DNA from: Tateyamaria sp. Alg231-49
Lineage (GTDB): Bacteria; Pseudomonadota; Alphaproteobacteria; Rhodobacterales; Rhodobacteraceae
Reading direction: 5' to 3'
Assembly (NCBI RefSeq): GCF_900143535.1
Contig: NZ_FRFA01000013.1
Location: forward strand, 45,794-109,793
Length of the DNA: 64,000 nucleotides
Both the position numbers and the translations under genes were made by a program. Positions 15,787-24,668 of the stretch are shown here, one piece after another. The first letter of the stretch is position 1, and each line of letters starts with the position of its first letter. The notes under the pieces are model-generated. The model was not told where the DNA came from. It searched no databases and saw only the letters and a list, made by a program, of their open reading frames with translations.

Positions 15787-16413
15787 ATGTCAATTTTCCA
15801 GATCGCTTCCCTTGGTGTCTACGGCCTACTGGCCCTTCTGTCGCTGGTGGCCATCGCCATCGGGCTCTACAAAATCGCGCAGTTCGCGCGTCTTGGGGTC
15901 GGGCGCAGGTCAGAGGCAGAGAGGATACTGGACGACTGGCTGAACGGGCGTGTGGATGAGGCGATCAGCGCCGCAGGACGCCGCCGCTCGGTACTGTCGC
16001 GTATTCTTCAGGCCGTCTTTTCTGGTATCCAGGCCCGCCCCGCTGACGTGACATATGCCGAGGAACTGAGCCGCCAAACAGCGATCATTGAACTGGCAAC
16101 CATGAGCGAGCGGATGCGCGCTCTGGACATGGTGGTGCAGGCCGCACCCATGCTGGGCCTTCTGGGTACGGTTGTGGGTATGATCGACGCCTTCTCGGTC
16201 CTCGCGGTGGCCGAAGGGGCAGTGGACCCGGCGACGCTCGCCGGTGGTATCTATGTGGCCCTGACGACTACGGCCGCCGGGCTGGTCGTGGCCCTGTTCG
16301 CCTTCTTCATCGCCACATGGCTTGAAGGGCGGATTGACCGCGAACGCAACATGATCGAAGCGCTGATGTCGGCGGCCATCCACGGACGGGTTGACCCCAA
16401 CTCGGCCAAGTAA
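15787..16413 (+). CDS. ExbB/TolQ/MotA-family proton channel, 208 aa
   Basis: There are three membrane segments: residues 6-28, about 115-135 (AAPMLGLLGTVVGMIDAF) and about 155-180 (TTTAAGLVVALFAFFIATWL). A cytoplasmic loop lies between the first two. The GLLGTVxGMI signature and the conserved TTxAGL in the third helix are diagnostic of ExbB/TolQ. With ExbD it forms an inner-membrane stator that uses proton flow to energise a TonB- or TolA-like partner. It is slightly shorter than TolQ (about 230). Two ExbD-type genes and a TonB-like gene follow at once. Confidence 0.88.
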   Translation: MSIFQIASLGVYGLLALLSLVAIAIGLYKIAQFARLGVGRRSEAERILDDWLNGRVDEAISAAGRRRSVLSRILQAVFSGIQARPADVTYAEELSRQTAIIELATMSERMRALDMVVQAAPMLGLLGTVVGMIDAFSVLAVAEGAVDPATLAGGIYVALTTTAAGLVVALFAFFIATWLEGRIDRERNMIEALMSAAIHGRVDPNSAK

Positions 16414-16427
16414 GCGGGTCAACAGAG

Positions 16428-16886
16428 ATGGCATCTCGAAGAGCCCCCCTGCCCGAGCGCCCAAGGCGCTACAAGTTCGTTCTGACACCGCTGGCAGACG
16501 CCATGTTTCAGTTGCTGATCTTCTTTATGCTGACATCCAGCCTTGCGCCCTACTCGCTGATCACACTTAAAACCGCGCCCAAAGAGGTGACGGAAGAGGA
16601 CGCCACCGCAAACGCAGGCGGCAATGACCCCACGCAACCCGCGCCCGCCAATCCGCCCAGCGACGTGACCCTCTGGACCGTGAAAAACGGAACGGTGACC
16701 TCGGCCGGGATCGACTACAACATCGACCAACTATCGGCCCTTGCCGAAGCGCTTGGCGAAGGGTCTCCCGGCAATGTCGTGTTGCTGGTGACGGGTGAAG
16801 CACGCGTGCAAGATGTCGCAAGCGCACTCGAAGCGCTCGAAGGGGCCAATGTCGGCGCCGTGCAAATCAGTCGCGGGGGGGCCTGA
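16428..16886 (+). CDS. ExbD/TolR-family protein 1, 152 aa
   Basis: A basic N-terminus is followed by LTPLADAMFQLLIFFMLTSSL, a single membrane helix with the conserved proton-translocating aspartate (PLADAMFQLLIFF). Then comes a linker rich in Asn, Pro and Thr and a periplasmic domain with the usual GEARVQDVASALEAL pattern. It starts 14 bases after the ExbB-like gene and its stop overlaps the next start (TGATG). It is expected to assemble in the pore of the ExbB-like channel. Confidence 0.85.
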   Translation: MASRRAPLPERPRRYKFVLTPLADAMFQLLIFFMLTSSLAPYSLITLKTAPKEVTEEDATANAGGNDPTQPAPANPPSDVTLWTVKNGTVTSAGIDYNIDQLSALAEALGEGSPGNVVLLVTGEARVQDVASALEALEGANVGAVQISRGGA

Positions 16887-17293
16887 TGTCCAATACCCGC
16901 CTGCCTCCACCACGGCCAACCAAAGCCATCGACTCGTCGCTTGCGATCGTGAACATCGTACTGCTGCTGATCTTCTTCTTTTTGGCCACCGGGTCTTTGA
17001 TCGCCTCGGATTCGGTCGAAATCGACCTGCCTGAAACCACCCAATTGCCTCTTGATCTGTTGCCCAAACCACTCTTGGCGGTGGACGCAGATGCGGCGAT
17101 GACGCTGGACGGTGTGCCGCTGGAACCCGGCGCACTGGCAGAGGCGCTGATCGACTTTCCAACGCTGCACGTGCTCGCCGACCGCGAGCTGGGTGCGGGG
17201 GTTTTACTAGACCTGCTTGCCGCCGAAGAACTTGTCGCTGTGAGCGTCAAGCTGGTGACATTGCACGGAAACGTGGCTGAGGGCGAAGAATGA
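16886..17293 (+). CDS. ExbD/TolR-family protein 2, 135 aa
   Basis: There is one membrane helix ([21 protein letters not shown]) followed by a periplasmic domain of ExbD size. The residue in the place of the usual channel aspartate is Asn (AIVNIVLLL), so this copy may not translocate protons itself and may pair with the first ExbD. It overlaps ExbD-1 by one base and the TonB-like gene by ATGA. Two non-identical ExbD copies per ExbB recur in several gliding and secretion motors (family knowledge). Confidence 0.78.
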   Translation: MSNTRLPPPRPTKAIDSSLAIVNIVLLLIFFFLATGSLIASDSVEIDLPETTQLPLDLLPKPLLAVDADAAMTLDGVPLEPGALAEALIDFPTLHVLADRELGAGVLLDLLAAEELVAVSVKLVTLHGNVAEGEE

Positions 17294-19116
17294 GCTTTTT
17301 GCCCCACGGAGCCCCACGCGCTGTGCCGTGGTACGGGTCGTTCCTGGCTTCATTTTTGGGGCACGTGGGCCTTGTGTCTTTTGTGCTGTTTGGCGGCGTG
17401 ATTGTGCTGGTGCCCAATCCCCCGGAACAGGACGAACCTGAAATCACGGTCAGCCTCGAAATCCTCGACGCCGCTTTTGTCGAAGAACTTGAGCCAGTAG
17501 ATGACACCAACCTTGTGCCAGAAGATGCTGAGGTGACGGAACCTGACGCGCTCGAGGCGGAGACGCCTGACGATTTGGCCGCCCTTTCACCAGAAGATCA
17601 GGAGCTGCTCGCCCCGGAAGAAGAGCTGCTGGTGCCTGAAGAGGAAATTGTCGAACCAGAACCCGAGCTTGCAGAACCGGAGACTGTCGAACCAGAACCA
17701 CTGGAACCGGATTTGACCGAACCAGAGGTGATCGAACCCGAACCCGTCGAACCGGAGGTGGCCGAACCCGAAGTGGTTGAGCCCGAACCACTGCCAGAAC
17801 CAGAGCCTGAAGTCGTCGAGGCCGAGGTGATCGATCCCGAGCCATTGGAGCCCGAGGTTACGGAACCCGAAGTGATCGAACCCGAGCCCGTCGAACCAGA
17901 GGTCGCGGAACCAGAGGTGATCGAACCAGAACCGGTTGAGCCTGAAGTGGCGGAACCAGCACTCATTGAGCCTGAACCTCTGCCGGAGCCAGAGCCAGAG
18001 ATCGCAGAGGCGCCAGAATTGCCCGAGCCGACCCCGTTGGCGCCCGAACCAACAGCCCCCGAGATCGACGATCTTCTGGCCATTGACGATGGTGTGGTAA
18101 ACCCCCTTGCCGAAGGCGGAAGCGGCGTGCTGCCGCCCGATGACGTGATCCCGCTCGAGGAAGATTTCGCAGCCCTTGTTCCCGAAGAAACGCCCGAGCC
18201 AGAACCAACCATCGTGCCCGAAGTTGTGGAAGAAGCTGCACCCATCGTGCTGCCTCAGGAAGAACAAGAAGAGGCTCCCGCCGCGCCTGAAGTGGCCGCC
18301 CTAGAACCCGAACCAACGCCCGAACCAGAGCCGGAACCTGTCGCGGAACCAGAGCCTGAACCAGAGCCAACGGCAGAGCCCGAGCCAACAACAGAACCTG
18401 AACCCGAACCAACGGCTGAGCCAGAACCTGAAGCTGAAGTTGAGGAAGAACCCGCCGCCGCGCCGGCCCGCACGCCTCTGGCGAACCCGACGGCCTCAGA
18501 CGTGGCCATCGGCCAGCTCTTGCGCCGCATCCGCGCCACTCCGCAAGAACAGTGCACGCTCGCCCTGCCCCGCCGCGCGGGCGGTGACGCATTGGCAGGT
18601 CTTGCCATGATCGGCGCAGACGAGGCCGTTCTTGATGCCCAGGCCGAAGAAATCCTTGCCGCACTGGACTTTTCGCCTGTCCAAACCCGCGAACTGCTTG
18701 ACCCGCGCCAATGCGCGACACTGGATGCCCTGCGCCAAAGCGACAGCTACCCGGCCAACCGCATCGGGCTGTCACTCGATGTGACCGACCTGCGCAGCGG
18801 TGATTTTCTGACAGGGCGCATTCTTGGGGCCGGAGGGCTGTACGTGACCCTGTTGTTGGTCGATGACAACGGCGTCGTGCAGGATCTCGCCCCCTTCGTG
18901 ACCATCGAGGGCAACACGCCGGTCTTCGAGGCCCCAGTGGCCCGCTCTGGCCCTGCACGCGCCACACGGCAGGTGTTGTTGGCCATCGGCACCCAAGGCG
19001 CACCGCTTGACCTGTCCGGCGAAATCGGGCGCGAGGCTCAGGAGGTCTTTGGCCCCATCCCAGCCGAGACGCTGCAATCAATGGTATTTGGCCTGGCAAC
19101 CTTCGACGTGCAATAA
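17290..19116 (+). CDS. TonB-like protein with very long acidic Pro-Glu spacer, 608 aa
   Basis: A single membrane segment at about residues 17-37 follows a short cytoplasmic N-terminus. Residues 45-400 are dominated by Glu-Pro repeats ([19 protein letters not shown]), interrupted near 250-310 by a non-repetitive stretch. The C-terminal 200 residues form a globular domain ([31 protein letters not shown]) that resembles the C-terminus of the PpkA kinase at 20893 rather than classical TonB. The Glu-Pro spacer is several times longer than the TonB proline region and would be a rigid rod through the periplasm. It ends the ExbB-ExbD-ExbD unit by ATGA overlap, so it is presumably driven by that motor. 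Confidence 0.75.
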   Translation: MSFLPHGAPRAVPWYGSFLASFLGHVGLVSFVLFGGVIVLVPNPPEQDEPEITVSLEILDAAFVEELEPVDDTNLVPEDAEVTEPDALEAETPDDLAALSPEDQELLAPEEELLVPEEEIVEPEPELAEPETVEPEPLEPDLTEPEVIEPEPVEPEVAEPEVVEPEPLPEPEPEVVEAEVIDPEPLEPEVTEPEVIEPEPVEPEVAEPEVIEPEPVEPEVAEPALIEPEPLPEPEPEIAEAPELPEPTPLAPEPTAPEIDDLLAIDDGVVNPLAEGGSGVLPPDDVIPLEEDFAALVPEETPEPEPTIVPEVVEEAAPIVLPQEEQEEAPAAPEVAALEPEPTPEPEPEPVAEPEPEPEPTAEPEPTTEPEPEPTAEPEPEAEVEEEPAAAPARTPLANPTASDVAIGQLLRRIRATPQEQCTLALPRRAGGDALAGLAMIGADEAVLDAQAEEILAALDFSPVQTRELLDPRQCATLDALRQSDSYPANRIGLSLDVTDLRSGDFLTGRILGAGGLYVTLLLVDDNGVVQDLAPFVTIEGNTPVFEAPVARSGPARATRQVLLAIGTQGAPLDLSGEIGREAQEVFGPIPAETLQSMVFGLATFDVQ

Positions 19117-19158
19117 TCGGCTGAGGCACTCAGAAACACCTGATCTGGAGCGCGCACC

Positions 19159-19458
19159 ATGAAACCTGCCATCCTGCTCACCTGCGCCGTTTCAACCGTT
19201 GCTCTCATGGGCTGCGCCACGGTTGGATACACGCCTCCCGAAGACTCCGGCCTGATTGGCGTGCGGCCCTACCCGAATGCAGACGACGTCTGTGTCGTGA
19301 TCGGGGAAAACGAGCTGACCCAAGACTATCTGGATGACAGTGCAACCCTGATCGGGTGCCCAACCCAAGAACGCGGCGCCATAAGTGACCGCATCAATGA
19401 CGGCGGCATCACTTTAGAAACTGTCGGCGACTGGGTTCTGCTCTCCGTTCCGGACTAA
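19159..19458 (+). CDS. small lipoprotein, 99 aa
   Basis: The lipoprotein signal ends in ALMGC (Cys19). The mature part of about 80 residues has two cysteines (DDVCVVIG, IGCPTQE). It lies 42 bp after the TonB-like gene and is probably in the same transcript. No family is recognised. An outer-membrane-anchored partner of the TonB-like protein is plausible by position. Confidence 0.7.
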   Translation: MKPAILLTCAVSTVALMGCATVGYTPPEDSGLIGVRPYPNADDVCVVIGENELTQDYLDDSATLIGCPTQERGAISDRINDGGITLETVGDWVLLSVPD

Positions 19459-19579
19459 ATTACGCCGTCACACACGTACGGCGCGTGCCTGCAATATTTG
19501 ATGTTGGGCGGAATCATGGTTTGCGTGTAATACTCAACGTACGATTTTCAAAAGCCATTAAAAAATTTGGACAAATTCC

Positions 19580-20047
19580 ATGTTAAAGAAGTTGATGACT
19601 TTCCTTGCTGCTAAACTACCCCTTGGGAGAGCCGCATTCAGAGCGGGCCTCGCCCTCACGTTCGCGCTTGCGGCAACATCGGCGCAGGCAAACATCGTGA
19701 CCTGTTCCTTTGCCAAGGTCACGGCGGCTGGCATGGGTAGCGCCAAAAGTACCCGCGAATTTCTAGGCGAAGTGATCTATTTTGATACCGCCAAAAACAA
19801 CGTTCAGGTAGAATGGGAAAAGGGCAAATCTAATTGGATAACCCCAGAAGAGATTCTGAAAAACAATCGCTTCACGACTTTCATCATCTACGAAGATATC
19901 GAATTCAGTGATGGCGAATTAACTGTCAAAATCCTGTTCCGGCTTTTCAATGACCGGACAAAAGCAGAAGTCCGCTCGGAACCCCAAAAGAATGCAGGGC
20001 CCAGCCGAGAATGGAACCAAAACGCGGCGCGCTACGCTTGTAGCTAG
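19580..20047 (+). CDS. exported protein, 155 aa
   Basis: A twin-basic N-terminus leads into the hydrophobic AGLALTFALAATSAQA and a signal-peptidase site, giving a mature protein of about 118 residues with two cysteines (IVTCSF, ARYACS at the ends), a likely disulfide. The middle (KGKSNWITPEEILKNNRF) is polar. The upstream DNA is AT-rich with no clear ribosome binding site. Unrecognised. Confidence 0.55.
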   Translation: MLKKLMTFLAAKLPLGRAAFRAGLALTFALAATSAQANIVTCSFAKVTAAGMGSAKSTREFLGEVIYFDTAKNNVQVEWEKGKSNWITPEEILKNNRFTTFIIYEDIEFSDGELTVKILFRLFNDRTKAEVRSEPQKNAGPSREWNQNAARYACS

Positions 20048-20063
20048 GGCAGGCGCGGCCCTA

Positions 20064-20250
20064 CCGCATCGGCTCCAGAAACGCGATGCCCACAGTCCCC
20101 TGCCCGCCCACGGGCAACTCGCGGGTCAAAAGAGGGCGGTAAATTGCCGAGAATTCCCGCTGATCACGGCCCACTATGACGACAATCGGAATCAGCGTAT
20201 TTTGACCTTTTATGGTCCCTGTGGCGCGCAACGCGACGGAGCTGAAAGGA
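20064..20250 (-). pseudogene. remnant of a PpkA/TonB-like C-terminal domain
   Basis: On the minus strand this reads PLLTRELPVGGQGTVGIAF and ends in LEPMR plus stop. The PpkA kinase ends PLMTRELALDGQGAVDIAF, LELTR plus stop. The DNA at 20064-20127 matches about 54 of 64 bases of 20896-20959 by eye. Upstream of about 20250 the match is lost and the DNA encodes the gene at 20257 on the other strand. It is therefore the tail of a lost paralogue, duplicated and then replaced. Confidence 0.7.
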
Positions 20251-20256
20251 CATTTT

Positions 20257-20805
20257 ATGTTTCCACCTTCCGTATTGAACGCCATGACTCCGATTCTGAT
20301 GTCCATGCCATGGGCCAAGCATCTTGAAGAAGCGTGCAAGGAAGCTTCCAAAAAGATCGAGAAAAAGGCGAAATCCACTGTAGCCAAAAAGCTCACCGCC
20401 AAAGTTGTCGAAGGGCTAATTTGTACCGAGGCGGGCAAGCTGGACAAAACCTTGGTAAAGGCCGGCACCGGGGTTGTGAAAAAGCAAATCGATAAGACAT
20501 CCAAGGACGTCGACAAAGCGATCGAGAAGAAAGGCGCCGCAACGTCTCAAGGGGTTGCACTCACGGGTCTGCGCGCCGACCTTGACGCGGCGAAAAAGCA
20601 ACGCGAAGCGCTGGCTTCGGGCAAGCCCATCAAGCTGCCCAAACCCAAAGGCGGCGGTATCCACGTCCCGATAAAAGTAAAGGTCTTGTCCAAGGATAAG
20701 GTCGAACTTCAGATCGAAGGATTCATTGGCGTCGACCTGCAAGAGATCCCAAAAGGCAAAATCCCGATCACCTATGGCGTGATCGGGCTTGGCGGACGGT
20801 TCTGA
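20257..20805 (+). CDS. lysine-rich hypothetical protein, 182 aa
   Basis: The ATG at 20257 is chosen because AAGGA lies seven bases upstream. Residues 20-120 are strongly basic and helical (EEACKEASKKIEKKAKSTV, KQIDKTSKDVDKAIEKKG). The C-terminal 50 residues are beta-like (IHVPIKVKVLSKDKVELQI), ending in Gly-Gly-Arg-Phe. Composition differs from its neighbours. It sits over the boundary of the decayed kinase-tail remnant, so it may be a newcomer. Its place beside secretion-related genes would fit a secreted cargo, but nothing in the sequence proves this. Confidence 0.55.
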   Translation: MFPPSVLNAMTPILMSMPWAKHLEEACKEASKKIEKKAKSTVAKKLTAKVVEGLICTEAGKLDKTLVKAGTGVVKKQIDKTSKDVDKAIEKKGAATSQGVALTGLRADLDAAKKQREALASGKPIKLPKPKGGGIHVPIKVKVLSKDKVELQIEGFIGVDLQEIPKGKIPITYGVIGLGGRF

Positions 20806-20832
20806 GCCGTAGCATTCGCAAAAACAATAGCA

Positions 20833-20866
20833 GCGCAACGCGTGGGGATGTCCCGCGCCGTTGCGC
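20833..20866. terminator. bidirectional stem-loop between convergent genes
   Basis: GCGCAACG (20833-20840) and CGTTGCGC (20859-20866) pair, with additional GC pairing inside. It lies between the plus-strand gene ending at 20805 and the minus-strand kinase ending at 20893. On the minus strand it is followed by a T-rich stretch (GCTATTGTTTTTG), as expected for a terminator of the tssL-ppkA operon. Confidence 0.5.
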
Positions 20867-20892
20867 GCTTTGGCTTTCGTCAGTCCGCCAAA

Positions 20893-23139
20893 CTACCGTG
20901 TCAGTTCCAGAAACGCGATGTCCACCGCCCCCTGCCCGTCCAAGGCCAACTCGCGGGTCATCAGCGGCAGAATCACGTCCGCCGTCGTCCCGTCCTGCAT
21001 TGCCCCTGCACGCACAAGAGCAGAGTCAGATGCCAGCGCAATGACCATGTAGATACCCGGTGCCGCCGACGGCAACCGGAAGGCAAACCGGCGCTCGTCC
21101 CCGATCGGATCGTCAAACTGGCGCATCAGCGAAAACACCTGGCCATTAGGGTCGACCAAAGCCAGCCAGTTCTGACGACCCGCACTGCCATGGACAGTGC
21201 CCAGAACGCCGGTAGACCGAGACATGGAGTTGTCCGACAAGGCGATCTCGATGCCACTGCCACGAGTGCCCTGGTAGGCGCGTGCGAACTCCAACACAGC
21301 ACATTGCGGAGCCGAAACACCACGCGGAACCATCTGCGGGTTGCTGCCAAACTGCGCCCCAAAGGCGGAACTCAGACCCTGCAACGGGGTCAGGTCATTG
21401 GCAAAGCCCTCAATCAGACCCGCATTGGGGCCATGGGCCCGCAGACCGGCAAAGGCGCAATTTTCGGGCACTGCCGTCGCCAGAAACGCCGCACGGGTAC
21501 CATCGACACGGGTCAGACCCTCTTCGACTGTCTCTGCTGCCGCTGCTTCTTCGCCGCCCGCGCCACCAAGACCGGACAGAGCATCCCCACCAAGAAAGTA
21601 TGCCGCCGCTCCGGCGGCAGCGATCACCAACGCACCAATCCCAAGGATCAGCCCCTTGCCACCAGACTTCTCTTCCACCCGAGGGGTGGTCGGAGGCATC
21701 GTGCTGGGCGCGCCCGTGGGCGCACCTTTGGCAGCCGATGGCACCGATTGCAGACCCGGCACAACCCGGTCAGCCACAGGGGGTATGGTAAAGCGCAGAC
21801 GAGAGCCCCCGAGGCCAGTTTCGCCCTTTAGCACCCTCAGCTCTTCGATGACGGCGGCCATGCTGGGCAAGCGATCCTTGGGATCAGGTTGCAGCATGTG
21901 TGCGACAAGGCCCTGAAACTCTTCCGGAAGGAAGGACAAGTCTGGCACAGTCTGACGCTTTTGGACGGCTTCGACAAAATTTGTGCCCATGGGCATCGGC
22001 GTTCCGGTCAACATCCCGATCATCAACAGACCCAAGGAATAAACGTCACTCGGCCCTTCTGCCTGACCGCCAAAGGCCCCCATCTGCTCGGGCGAGACAT
22101 ATTTCAACTTGCCCGCAAACTCGTTCCCGATGGTGGCTTCTTTGACATTGTCAGAGCGGGAAATACCAAAGTCGATCAGAACTGGTTTTTTCAGGTCACC
22201 ATCCTGCAACATCACGTTGTCAGGGGATAAATCACGGTGGATGACCCCAATATTGTGAGCGCGGTCCAACCCATCGGCCAGTTTCATTGTCAATTCAATG
22301 ACCTGATCGCTGTCCAGCGCACCAGTTTCCTTCATCTTGTCAGAAAGCTTGGTGCCCTCGATGAACCCCATAATGATGGCGTGCAGGTTCAGGGTCTGGT
22401 TTGGGGGCACATAGGCGAAATAGCGCACGATGGCATCGTGATGCAGCTGGCGCATGGTGCGCGCCTCGCGCTTGAACATGGCTGTGACTTTGTCGTCCTC
22501 AGCCATTTCGGGCAGGATCACCTTGATGGCGACATTCTCGCCGGTGCTGATCTCACTGCCACGGAAAACAGAGCCCATGCCGCCCTGATCAAGGCGCTCT
22601 TCGACCTTGTACATGTTGTTAATGACGGTGCCCGGCTCAAGGGAACTCAAGGGCGTCGGAGCCGCCCCAGGAGCTGGCGGGGCAACGCCTAACGTGTCGG
22701 TGTGGGTCTGCGGACCGGGACCCGCGGCCGTCGCGGTCGACGGGGGCGGCTGGGTCACAGCAGGCGCTTCTTCGGGGCGGGCCGTGCCACGGCGCACGTC
22801 GGTGACAACCACGGTGCGGTCATCATCATCTTCATTTTCGGGGGCCGCAGGGGCCGCCGTCGGCGGTGGAGGCGCTGTTGGAACCGGAGCAGCCGCCGTA
22901 GGAGGCGGAGGTGCAGTGGGCGTCGGGGCCGCAGGAGGCACAGTGGCAGGCGCAGGTGGCGAAGAGGCGTCACCCGTCACGGCATCAAAATCATCAGGAA
23001 TGATGTTAGGGTCCTGCTCTTCGTCTACAGGAGCAGGCTCTGTTCCGGGAATAGCCTGAAACAGAACCGTTTTTTCATCATCATCATCTGACTCAGGCGG
23101 CGGCGCGTTATCGGGGCTCTGGTCTTTCTTGTCGTTCAT
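20893..23139 (-). CDS. ppkA: PpkA-type membrane Ser/Thr protein kinase, 748 aa
   Basis: The N-terminus has acidic threonine motifs DDDDEKTVLF (Thr24) and EDDDDRTVVV (Thr109) in a Pro/Ala-rich region. The kinase domain at about 178-440 has RLDQGGMGSVFRG, the ATP lysine in VAIKVI, HRDLSPDN and IDFGISR, so it should be active. A membrane helix lies near 510-530 (ILGIGALVIAAAGAAAYFL). The periplasmic domain (about 560-748) contains CAFAGLRAHG, APQCAVLEFA and LALVDPNGQVFSL, resembling the C-terminus of the TonB-like protein at 17290. The ATG at 23139 overlaps the phosphatase stop. In T6SS, PpkA phosphorylates Fha or TssL to switch on assembly. The periplasmic domain probably senses an envelope signal. 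Confidence 0.9.
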   Translation of the reverse strand: MNDKKDQSPDNAPPPESDDDDEKTVLFQAIPGTEPAPVDEEQDPNIIPDDFDAVTGDASSPPAPATVPPAAPTPTAPPPPTAAAPVPTAPPPPTAAPAAPENEDDDDRTVVVTDVRRGTARPEEAPAVTQPPPSTATAAGPGPQTHTDTLGVAPPAPGAAPTPLSSLEPGTVINNMYKVEERLDQGGMGSVFRGSEISTGENVAIKVILPEMAEDDKVTAMFKREARTMRQLHHDAIVRYFAYVPPNQTLNLHAIIMGFIEGTKLSDKMKETGALDSDQVIELTMKLADGLDRAHNIGVIHRDLSPDNVMLQDGDLKKPVLIDFGISRSDNVKEATIGNEFAGKLKYVSPEQMGAFGGQAEGPSDVYSLGLLMIGMLTGTPMPMGTNFVEAVQKRQTVPDLSFLPEEFQGLVAHMLQPDPKDRLPSMAAVIEELRVLKGETGLGGSRLRFTIPPVADRVVPGLQSVPSAAKGAPTGAPSTMPPTTPRVEEKSGGKGLILGIGALVIAAAGAAAYFLGGDALSGLGGAGGEEAAAAETVEEGLTRVDGTRAAFLATAVPENCAFAGLRAHGPNAGLIEGFANDLTPLQGLSSAFGAQFGSNPQMVPRGVSAPQCAVLEFARAYQGTRGSGIEIALSDNSMSRSTGVLGTVHGSAGRQNWLALVDPNGQVFSLMRQFDDPIGDERRFAFRLPSAAPGIYMVIALASDSALVRAGAMQDGTTADVILPLMTRELALDGQGAVDIAFLELTR

Positions 23140-23948
23140 AACTCGCCCCTGAATTCGGGATATTCGCCCTCTATCGCCAAGGCTGGGAAACCGGCCTTGT
23201 GACAGCGCACCATGATCACGGATACGTTGTCCTTGCCACCCCGCAAAAGCGCCATGGATATCAGTTGATCGCACAACGGTTCTAACGAGCCATGAAGGCC
23301 CGTGTACAGCACATCAGCAAGTTCGGCGTCTTCAAAATACTCAGTCAGCCCGTCCGAGCACAAAAGAAAGACATCCCCTTCCAGCAATGCGCCTTCAACC
23401 ATGTCACATTCCGGCAATTTGGTCACGCCAATAGCGCGGGTAATCACGTTCTTACGAGGGAAGTTCTCGGCTTCTTCCGGGGTGATCGCACCGGTATCCA
23501 GTAGGGCCTGAAGTTCCGTGTGATCGCGGGTGACGCGGGTCAGCTGATCGCCGCGCATGCGGTAGATGCGGCTGTCGCCGGACCAGATGCAGGCAAAGTG
23601 GTCTTGTTGGATCAGCAAGGCCACAACCGTCGATCCAATGGTGCCGCTGCCAAGTTCGGCAGCCTTGTTCTGAATACGGGTGTTGGCCGCCGTCAGGCGG
23701 GACATGAACCGGGCGCGCAGGTCCATGGCACCGGTGGGCAGGCCAACAGTGTCCATTTCTGCGCAGATGGTCTGGCTCGCGAAATCACCGGCAGTGTGCC
23801 CGCCCATGCCGTCTGCGACCACCCAAAGGCCTGCTTCCGGGGTGGCCATCACACTGTCTTCGTTCAGCGTGCGCACACAGCCTACATCGGTGCGTAGTGT
23901 CGTCTCAAACGACATCATCTCGTCTGCGGCCATCACGTGTTTGTTCAT
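23136..23948 (-). CDS. pppA: PppA-type PP2C serine/threonine phosphatase, 270 aa
   Basis: The PP2C motifs are in order: TDVGCVRTLNEDS, VVADGMGGHTAGDFAS (metal-binding Asp), WSGDSRIYRMRG, LLCSDGLTEYF and GGKDNVSVIMVR. It is of normal length with no membrane segment, so it is cytoplasmic. It reverses phosphorylation by the PpkA kinase encoded immediately downstream through an ATGA overlap. The ATG at 23948 is used because the long upstream frame runs across tagF and lacks PP2C similarity. Confidence 0.93.
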   Translation of the reverse strand: MNKHVMAADEMMSFETTLRTDVGCVRTLNEDSVMATPEAGLWVVADGMGGHTAGDFASQTICAEMDTVGLPTGAMDLRARFMSRLTAANTRIQNKAAELGSGTIGSTVVALLIQQDHFACIWSGDSRIYRMRGDQLTRVTRDHTELQALLDTGAITPEEAENFPRKNVITRAIGVTKLPECDMVEGALLEGDVFLLCSDGLTEYFEDAELADVLYTGLHGSLEPLCDQLISMALLRGGKDNVSVIMVRCHKAGFPALAIEGEYPEFRGEL

Positions 23949-23950
23949 TA

Positions 23951-24664
23951 TTAGGTCCCACTCCCTGCATCTTCTTGTTGCGACGCTTCTGCGTCGGTCT
24001 TCTCGTTCACGCGCACCCGTTCCGCCAACAGCCAGCGCAGCGCCTGTGCGTCCGGCAATCCGTTCACCGACAGCCAACCCGCCTCTCGCGCGGGCGTGCC
24101 CTCGTGCCACCAATGACTGCGCCCATATTGCGCACAATAGGCATCCGCCTCACCGGCATCAGCGAACAGACGGGACAGATCATCGTCCCCTCGCATACCC
24201 CATAACATACCTGCCTGCTCCGCGTCATACGGAGTTCCGTTCAGGGCCACTCCGTCAAAATCAGCGATCAGGCTTTGCACCCCACCCTGCCCTGCCGCGT
24301 GATCTTCGATCTCTGCCAGATGGGCCGCAAGGTCGACGTAAGGGGTAGGATCATGCGCGGCATGAACTGGGGGCGGAGTGACCGCTCCTGTCAGGCCCAG
24401 CATCAGCGGATAACGCCGTCCGACCCGGTCCGTACTGGTGCGCCAAATGCCGCACAGGGGTGCACCCAGCACATCCGGCCCAATCCAGAACCGCAAATCA
24501 GGGGCCGTGTCCCAAACACCTTCCCAGACCTCCCCCAGCATTTCGCGCGCTTGGGGCATCACATCCTGCACCCACGCCTCCAACCGGTCGTGCACATCCC
24601 GCTCCATGCCCCATGACAGGAAATCCCCGAACCCGGGATGTTTGCCATAAAGCATGACGCTCAT
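23951..24664 (-). CDS. tagF: TagF (ImpM) T6SS-associated protein, 237 aa
   Basis: The start MLYGKHPGFGDFLSWGM is the TagF/ImpM signature (GKxPxxGDF). The FWIGPDVLGAP and GRRYPLMLGL segments and the final Trp-rich region (RSHWWHEG) also fit. TagF acts in the threonine phosphorylation pathway of some T6SS, in Agrobacterium as a post-translational repressor fused to PppA. Here tagF and pppA are separate but only two bases apart. The size is close to the usual 220-250. A Glu/Asp/Gln-rich tail follows residue 220. Confidence 0.9.
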   Translation of the reverse strand: MSVMLYGKHPGFGDFLSWGMERDVHDRLEAWVQDVMPQAREMLGEVWEGVWDTAPDLRFWIGPDVLGAPLCGIWRTSTDRVGRRYPLMLGLTGAVTPPPVHAAHDPTPYVDLAAHLAEIEDHAAGQGGVQSLIADFDGVALNGTPYDAEQAGMLWGMRGDDDLSRLFADAGEADAYCAQYGRSHWWHEGTPAREAGWLSVNGLPDAQALRWLLAERVRVNEKTDAEASQQEDAGSGT

Positions 24665-24668
24665 GAGG

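Noticed and set aside
17587..18267. Phe/Trp/Leu-rich and Ser/Gly-rich minus-strand frames; repeat array that might suggest a CRISPR
   Set aside because: Both arise from the Glu-Pro codon repeats of the TonB-like gene; there are no unique spacers between regular repeats.
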